Shown here: one piece after another, positions 7,947 through 12,661 of the stretch
Numbering within the stretch: position 1 is the stretch's first letter
How the letters are laid out: each line of letters opens with the position of its first letter
DNA from: an uncultured Muribaculaceae bacterium
GTDB lineage: Bacteria > Bacteroidota > Bacteroidia > Bacteroidales > Muribaculaceae
DNA: 12,661 bases
Direction: 5' to 3'
Assembly (NCBI GenBank): GCA_910588035.1
Contig: CAJUPY010000005.1
Span: 75,288 to 87,948, forward strand
Position numbers and translations under genes: made by a program
The notes under the pieces: model-generated
Told to the model about the DNA's origin: nothing
Databases searched by the model: none
Seen by the model: only the letters and a program-made list of their open reading frames with translations

Positions 7947-7982
7947 ACACCGACGGCCACGTTAAAGCGTGGCCGTCGGTGT
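7947..7982. terminator. Hairpin between convergent operons, probable shared terminator
   Basis: A perfect 15-bp stem, ACACCGACGGCCACG (7947-7961) pairing with 7968-7982, encloses the 6-nt loop TTAAAG. It lies 21 bp after the sulfatase stop and 3 bp before the end of the convergent terminase gene. Neither strand has a proper T-tract after the stem, so it is not a canonical intrinsic terminator. Its position suggests it ends or protects transcripts of both operons. Confidence 0.6.
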
Positions 7983-7985
7983 CTG

Positions 7986-9845
7986 TCAGAAAACATAGCG
8001 TGGTCTTGACCTGAAGATGTCGAAGTCTCCGGGTCGCTCGACCGGAAGTGTCGAAATGACGAACAGCCCCATTGCACGTGTCATGACAATGTCATCGTGA
8101 TTGCCCGACGATGCAGCGAAAGAACCTGCACGCTGCTCATAGACCGCCATTTCGTTGCAAGCCTCATCGTCGCGTTCGACATAGGCGGCATCTCTGACCG
8201 AGGCTATCAACTTGTTGATGATAAGAGTTTTGGTCGCACGATTGGTGTGAAATCCGGCTCTTGCGCCCGAACCGTCGGCAGTCTGCCGGTAGTAGAGATT
8301 GCGATAGCTGTCGCTGATCTGAGACAGCACCGACAGGGCGGGGTCACCGCCGATGTTGTCGGTCTCAAAAGTGTTGCTTTCGATGACCAGCAGGGCGTCA
8401 CGATACCAGCGTGCGATCTCGACAGCCTTTCCGGCGACGAGATCGTGGTCGGCATGACCACGCCATTGGGCGACGACCTCGACCTTTCCACCCGCCGCCA
8501 CCGCGCCCCTGTCGAAGACAGCTATGACCGAATAGTCGCTCTTTGGCGAACGGCCTCCGATGTCGACAGCGACTACATAGCGGTCGGTGATCACCGTTCT
8601 GTCGGAGACCGGAGGTGTCCACACCTTCAGGTCGCCCTTGTCGTCATCAGTGAAAAAGAGCATTCCGTTGCACAGCGAGAGTTCGCCGATAGCCGCAGGT
8701 TCACGGCAATCGCGCCTCAACAGGTCAATTTTGTCGGGTGAGAAAACGTTTGAGCCTGTAGAGACAAATGCCTCGACCGGAGTCGTGGGATATTCAGCAT
8801 TCATGCCCGCGACCGATACATATTCACGCCGTTTGAGCCTGTACCATGCGATCTGCTCAAGGGTTAGCCCTTTCTGCCACAGCATTTTCTCATAGGAGTC
8901 CATTGATTGCCACAACTTCAGAGGGTCCTTGACCTCGACACGGTAGCTGTCGTTTTCAAACCACCCGACAAAGACCGGAGTCTTGTCGCTCTCCCCTTTT
9001 AGCGAACGTTGCCACTCGCGGTGGAAGTAGTTTCCGACACCGTTGGCTGTGCTCTCCATGACAATGAGCGTGCCGGGAACGGCATCGATCGCGCCGCAGA
9101 CAGCCGTGATCAGATCTTCGGGAGTCGTCATCAGCGTATCGGCCCAGTAAGCGACCTCAGACAAGTGGGCCAGGGCGTAGTCGGCTCCTCTGACCGCCTC
9201 CGGACTCTCGCTGCTCGCTATCGTGACAGTGCAGTCGCGTCCCACGATGAGCCTGACATCGCGCGAGCCTTCGAAAGGACGGAACCTGCTCCTCTTCTCA
9301 CTCCAGCCATATTGTTCGGGATAGCTTTCGAGAAGCCGGGTGTATATGCCCCTTATCTTTGAGGCGGCATCTTTGACATGTGCGCATATCAATGAGTTGC
9401 AATGCTCATAGACAACGGTCTGAAGCCACGCCATGTAGAGTTGAATGAGAGTGCTACCGCCCCATTGTCTTGCCTTGAGCATGATGAGTCTTATCGGTTT
9501 TCCGTCGGTTCTCATCTGCTCCATTATCGCGAGTACCCTTCTTTGAGGACGATTGAGCCGGAACTCAGTCAACCGCCCTGTGGTCTTCATTGCAATCGTC
9601 GCACACGTGACCGCCCAGTATTCAAAATCGTGTCGGCAACGCAGCCTGACCCAGTCTTCGCAGGAAGCGATTTTCTGATATGCGTCATCGTGAATCATTG
9701 ACACGGGAACCATTACGCGGCCGTCGTTGAAATCAGAAGGTCCGACGGCAGTCCTGAGGCCACAGCAACCGATTCCGGTCAACTGGTCGTAGGGAGCAGC
9801 CAGAGCGGCATTCCGCCGATCGTTTTCTTTTATGAAATCTTCCAT
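7986..9845 (-). CDS. Phage-type terminase large subunit (packaging ATPase/nuclease)
   Basis: This 619-aa protein has the two domains of a large terminase, which pumps viral DNA into a procapsid and cuts it. The ATPase part shows a deviant Walker A, KARQWGGS (124-131). A Walker B follows, YALAHLSEVAYW (223-234), with catalytic E230, and a coupling motif ESTANG (264-269). The nuclease part has the RNase H-like acidic set: D428 in VVAVDIGGRSPKSDYS, E489 in LLVIESNT, and D584/D585 in GNHDDIVMTRA. Length is normal and no frameshift or stop interrupts it, so it looks functional. It starts 7 bp after the hub-like gene and is the second gene of that two-gene operon. The first 90 residues match no part of a terminase that I know. 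No small terminase, portal or capsid gene is in the window. Base composition resembles the neighbouring metabolic genes rather than a recent phage. Confidence 0.88.
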   Translation of the reverse strand: MEDFIKENDRRNAALAAPYDQLTGIGCCGLRTAVGPSDFNDGRVMVPVSMIHDDAYQKIASCEDWVRLRCRHDFEYWAVTCATIAMKTTGRLTEFRLNRPQRRVLAIMEQMRTDGKPIRLIMLKARQWGGSTLIQLYMAWLQTVVYEHCNSLICAHVKDAASKIRGIYTRLLESYPEQYGWSEKRSRFRPFEGSRDVRLIVGRDCTVTIASSESPEAVRGADYALAHLSEVAYWADTLMTTPEDLITAVCGAIDAVPGTLIVMESTANGVGNYFHREWQRSLKGESDKTPVFVGWFENDSYRVEVKDPLKLWQSMDSYEKMLWQKGLTLEQIAWYRLKRREYVSVAGMNAEYPTTPVEAFVSTGSNVFSPDKIDLLRRDCREPAAIGELSLCNGMLFFTDDDKGDLKVWTPPVSDRTVITDRYVVAVDIGGRSPKSDYSVIAVFDRGAVAAGGKVEVVAQWRGHADHDLVAGKAVEIARWYRDALLVIESNTFETDNIGGDPALSVLSQISDSYRNLYYRQTADGSGARAGFHTNRATKTLIINKLIASVRDAAYVERDDEACNEMAVYEQRAGSFAASSGNHDDIVMTRAMGLFVISTLPVERPGDFDIFRSRPRYVF

Positions 9846-9852
9846 GAGCCAT

Positions 9853-12264
9853 TCAATTTATCAGTATCGAACGTATTGTCGCCGAGGGCAACGCCGAACC
9901 TCTGACTGACACGACAACAGCCTGGCACACAGGACCCACGACATTGAACAGCAGCGGTGAGTCAACACGGCCGTCTATGTCAAACCTCGCGACCGGAAGC
10001 GACATGTCGATTCCCGGACCATGGTCGCGGCGCAATTCGAGAGAGAGCCTCGACCTGTCGGGACTGTCGAGATCGAATGTCACAGACCGAAGCCGATTCA
10101 CGCCACTGCGGCGTCTGACCCCCGGCGGACTGACAACAGAGAAATCACGCCGGTCGGTCATCTCGATGTCGACCGGGGCAGAAACATCTTCGTCAGATAT
10201 CAGCCACAGATCTCCGTCAGTCTCGACCACCGACGAAGAGACACAGTCAGAAACCCTCACCACGGGCGACGGTAGTCGGCGCAGATAGTAGTCGCCGTTG
10301 TCAAATGACCTGACGGCCACCTGTCCGGCATTTTCGTCACCGATGATCCAAAGCTCGTTTCGGGCAGCGTCAAAAGCAAGCCGCCGGCCTCCGGTCTTAT
10401 CAATCAGCCTTGCCGACACCCCTTTGAGCGAAAGCAGACTTCCGTCGTCAGAAAGCGCGATAACCCCGTTTGAGGAAGCAGACACGACGGCCTGGCGATT
10501 GCTGACAGGACGCCGGTCGACCGTGGCAACAGCGGCCAGGCTCCGGGAGCTGTCGACAGTCGCTACCGAGATTCCGTCGGCCGAAAAAGTGTAGAAACGT
10601 CCTCTGACATGATCCCAGCCGGCCGAAGAGCCGACAGCCGGCAGAACAGCGGCAATTTCAGAATCGGATATCCGGCGTGTCGAGATTACTTCAGCCGGTC
10701 GGTCGACCGAGATTGTCGCGGCAATTCCGTCGAGATGTCTTATCGAACGCTTCTCGGCCCCGATGACAAACGATTCGGCCTCATGTCCGACAAATGATAT
10801 CGGTTTCAGCGACGGATCAAGGTAGACACTGTGGCGTCGCGAGATTGTGGGCCGAAGCGGGAAAGTGCGACGGAAGACACCTTCTGACGACTGCAGCGTG
10901 ACTGTCATTTCAGTTGCGTCGGCCGACGGATAGCTCAGCAACGGGGTCAGAGTCACCGGAGAACGGCAGTCACCTTCCTCGACAGAAACCACACAGTCAC
11001 CGTCGTCAAACCTGACAGAAGTAGCGGCTCTCCACCACCCGTCACCAACCGAAGCCACAAAAGGTCTGAGCCCATATCCGCCGAACCTGACCGGCGCGGG
11101 ATTCGCCGCCAGCAGGATATCGCCTACCCTGGCGACTTCAGTGGCCATCATCGAATGGGGAACACTCAATGACCTGGCTGTCACATCACACTGAACGACA
11201 GGGCTTCCGATAGTGGTGACGGCATCGCGACCGTTGATATTCGCGACCGCTATCACACGCTGTGCGCCATCGGAGAACGGATTGTTCACAACTGCGACAG
11301 GCCGGAATAATTTCTCGTCGTGCTCGACCGCCTCGTTGACCAGTGCCTCGGTTATGCCGAGACCCGGAAGGAAACAATCCATGGTGGCCTGCAGTTCGAA
11401 CAAACCGTCGCTCCGTCTTGCGAAACGGTTTCTTACAATGTCATAGAACTGCGACGGGTCGAGCTGGGCTGTCACCTCGACAGTCAATGAAGTGACGTGA
11501 GATAGCCGCTCATCGGCTGAAGTCTTTAGTTCGAGTCCGTAGCACCGGGCCTGGAGACGTGCCGACGGAATCCAACGTGTCACCCCCGGATGGTCATAGA
11601 CCAACGGAAATGCTATCGCCTGATTTTCAGTTCCGACCAGAACCGGAGGAGAGATGAAGACAGTCGCGTCGTTTCTGTCTTTAAGACGGTATCTTATCAA
11701 AACAGGGTGAATGAGCCGGTTCAGTGCAGCGGCAGCCTCACCGAGACGTCGGCGTGCGTCATTGACAGCCTCGCCGAGGCGTCTGGTGTCGCGCTGCGAG
11801 AGAGCAGTCGTGTGCAATTCGTCGTAGCTGTCGGCCAGGCAGACCTCTTCGACCGCCACCTCGACGGTGGTTGCGTCAGTGGTGGCGAAAGTGACATCGG
11901 GCAGAAAGCCGATCGGGTTGATGATGGAGTAGTCTGAGTCATCGGTGCGACAGACGGTCACGCAACCCGAGACACAGTTGATCAGGAACCGATCGTTTGA
12001 CAATTGTGTCGCACACAACGGTTCGGAGGGTAGCTCGCCGACAACGCGCGGGCGAGATCCATCTTCGATAACGTAGAGAGTCAGCGAGTTGAAGATAAAT
12101 TCGAGCCGCGGAGATCCAGCGGTCGAGAAGAGGTGACGGAATGATGACAGGGAGCGGGGTGCGGGGTTTCCGACCGGACTCAGTCCGTCGCGCGAACCCG
12201 GAGGGGTGTGCCGAAGGTTGACGAATCGAGATGTTCCCGGCACGGGTGAAGGTTGTAGTTTCAT
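9853..12264 (-). CDS. Large unknown protein, possible phage tail-hub/DNA-stabilisation-like beta-propeller
   Basis: This 803-aa protein has no signal peptide and no membrane segment. The N-terminus (11-33, SRFVNLRHTPPGSRDGLSP and onward) is rich in Arg, Pro and Gly. It recalls the start of podovirus-type hub or packaged-DNA stabilisation proteins, such as the phage P22 gp10 class, but this is a loose resemblance. The rest is almost all beta-strand with few helices; the exception is a charged, Ala/Arg-rich helical stretch around 155-190. From about 560 to 700 repeated strand-turn units occur (for example FYTFSADGISV, GVIALSDDGSLLSL, NELWIIGDENA and DGDLWLISDED). These look like beta-propeller blades. 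The ATG at 12264 follows an AT-rich stretch. It is the first gene of the operon, 7 bp ahead of the terminase, and this pairing is the main support for a phage structural role. An alternative is a host-domesticated protein with another function. Confidence 0.7.
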   Translation of the reverse strand: MKLQPSPVPGTSRFVNLRHTPPGSRDGLSPVGNPAPRSLSSFRHLFSTAGSPRLEFIFNSLTLYVIEDGSRPRVVGELPSEPLCATQLSNDRFLINCVSGCVTVCRTDDSDYSIINPIGFLPDVTFATTDATTVEVAVEEVCLADSYDELHTTALSQRDTRRLGEAVNDARRRLGEAAAALNRLIHPVLIRYRLKDRNDATVFISPPVLVGTENQAIAFPLVYDHPGVTRWIPSARLQARCYGLELKTSADERLSHVTSLTVEVTAQLDPSQFYDIVRNRFARRSDGLFELQATMDCFLPGLGITEALVNEAVEHDEKLFRPVAVVNNPFSDGAQRVIAVANINGRDAVTTIGSPVVQCDVTARSLSVPHSMMATEVARVGDILLAANPAPVRFGGYGLRPFVASVGDGWWRAATSVRFDDGDCVVSVEEGDCRSPVTLTPLLSYPSADATEMTVTLQSSEGVFRRTFPLRPTISRRHSVYLDPSLKPISFVGHEAESFVIGAEKRSIRHLDGIAATISVDRPAEVISTRRISDSEIAAVLPAVGSSAGWDHVRGRFYTFSADGISVATVDSSRSLAAVATVDRRPVSNRQAVVSASSNGVIALSDDGSLLSLKGVSARLIDKTGGRRLAFDAARNELWIIGDENAGQVAVRSFDNGDYYLRRLPSPVVRVSDCVSSSVVETDGDLWLISDEDVSAPVDIEMTDRRDFSVVSPPGVRRRSGVNRLRSVTFDLDSPDRSRLSLELRRDHGPGIDMSLPVARFDIDGRVDSPLLFNVVGPVCQAVVVSVRGSALPSATIRSILIN

Positions 12265-12424
12265 GGTTGTGTCGTATAAATATTTTTTTTGGCAAAAGTA
12301 AGGTGCGGGGGGTGGGTGTTTGACGAAAAGTTATGGGAATTTTTGTGGGCGGTGTTGGTGAAATGTGGTGGAATTATCGGGGGAATACAGTGATTAACAG
12401 GGATTTATCGGTAAAGTGTGATTT
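12265..12424. other. Non-coding upstream region of the hub/terminase operon
   Basis: This 160-bp stretch carries no gene. On the minus strand it is the only upstream region available to drive the hub-like gene. An AT-rich segment with an A-run and TATTTATAC (read on the minus strand, about 12272-12293) lies close to the ATG, but I find no well-spaced -33/-7 pair. The plus strand here is markedly G/T-rich and runs into the right repeat array. Confidence 0.5.
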
Positions 12425-12661
12425 AATCGGCGTCCTTGGCCGGACGCCACTGCTTTGGTTTGTATCATAACCGGGCACGCCTGAAGGCGTACCACGGTTA
12501 CGGGAAATCGTCGTCCGACCGGACGACATCGGAGTGGCGACAGACGCAAGCGATGACAGACCGACGACTTATGTGGGGTGACGGGTGCTGAAACGGGATG
12601 CGGTTCAATCGGCGTCCTTGGCCGGACGCCACTGCTTTGGTTTGTATCATAACCGGGCACG
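12425..12661 (-). repeat. Composite palindromic repeat array, right edge, inverted relative to the left
   Basis: Read on the minus strand this is the same composite unit as at 1-227. P2 hairpins GGCGTCC/GGACGCC lie at 12429-12448 and 12611-12630. P1 (GGCACGCC/GGCGTACC) is at 12474-12493 and P3 (GTCGTCC/GGACGAC) at 12510-12527. The linker differs from the left copy: GTTATGATACAAACCAAAGCA replaces GGCAGACACAAACCAAAAA, but it keeps ACAAACCAAA. The period here is 182 bp, because about 28 extra bases lie between P2 and P3. The array continues off the right edge. The 88-codon open frame over it is not a gene. Confidence 0.85.

Noticed and set aside
8097..8741. 214-codon open frame on the plus strand within the terminase gene
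   Set aside because: It is antisense to the terminase nuclease domain, has no family signal, and results from GC-rich codon use.
12265..12305. Possible minus-strand promoter (TTTTG and TATTTATAC) before the hub-like gene
   Set aside because: The spacing between the elements is too short for the Bacteroidetes -33/-7 arrangement, and no exact TAnnTTTG is present.
12394..12660. 88-codon minus-strand open frame in the right repeat array
   Set aside because: Its sequence is simply the repeat translated, including a duplicated peptide from the tandem copies.

Overview
The window looks like a chromosomal segment of a gut Bacteroidales bacterium, most likely Muribaculaceae-like. This rests on four things: a match to the Bacteroidetes -7 promoter consensus (TAnnTTTG), absence of clear Shine-Dalgarno sites, a Ser-type sulfatase next to a calcineurin-like phosphoesterase with extra N- and C-terminal domains, and moderately high GC in most genes. 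The genus is inference.

Layout. (1) Positions 1-227 are a tandem array of a composite palindromic repeat, two partial units with a period of about 154 bp. (2) Positions 258-671 hold a small AT-richer gene of unknown function whose reading frame runs out of the repeat without an ATG, so it may have lost its 5' end. (3) Positions 672-1041 are mostly non-coding, with a triple 13-bp repeat and a plausible promoter. (4) Positions 1042-7925 are a four-gene co-directional cluster: FAD-dependent oxidoreductase, sodium:solute symporter, exported calcineurin-like phosphoesterase and exported Ser-type sulfatase. A strong intrinsic terminator sits after the first gene, and the last three are tightly packed. 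(5) A perfect 15-bp hairpin separates this cluster from a convergent operon. (6) Positions 12264-7986 on the minus strand hold two phage-type genes: an 803-aa protein that resembles a tail-hub/DNA-stabilisation structural protein, and an apparently intact terminase large subunit. (7) Positions 12425-12661 carry the same composite repeat as the left edge, in inverted orientation.

How the genes may work together. The sulfatase and phosphoesterase carry signal peptides and probably act in the periplasm, removing ester groups from a small substrate. The symporter would import the product with sodium. The oxidoreductase has no signal peptide, because an in-frame stop lies just upstream of its ATG, so it would act in the cytoplasm. 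No SusC/SusD pair or glycoside hydrolase is in view, so this is not a classical polysaccharide utilisation locus. The substrate cannot be told from sequence.

The most unusual part is the isolated terminase plus hub-like pair. All motor and nuclease motifs look present, but no portal, capsid, protease, small terminase, integrase or lysis gene is visible. The pair abuts metabolic genes on one side and repeats on the other. It may be a prophage remnant or a domesticated phage-derived module.
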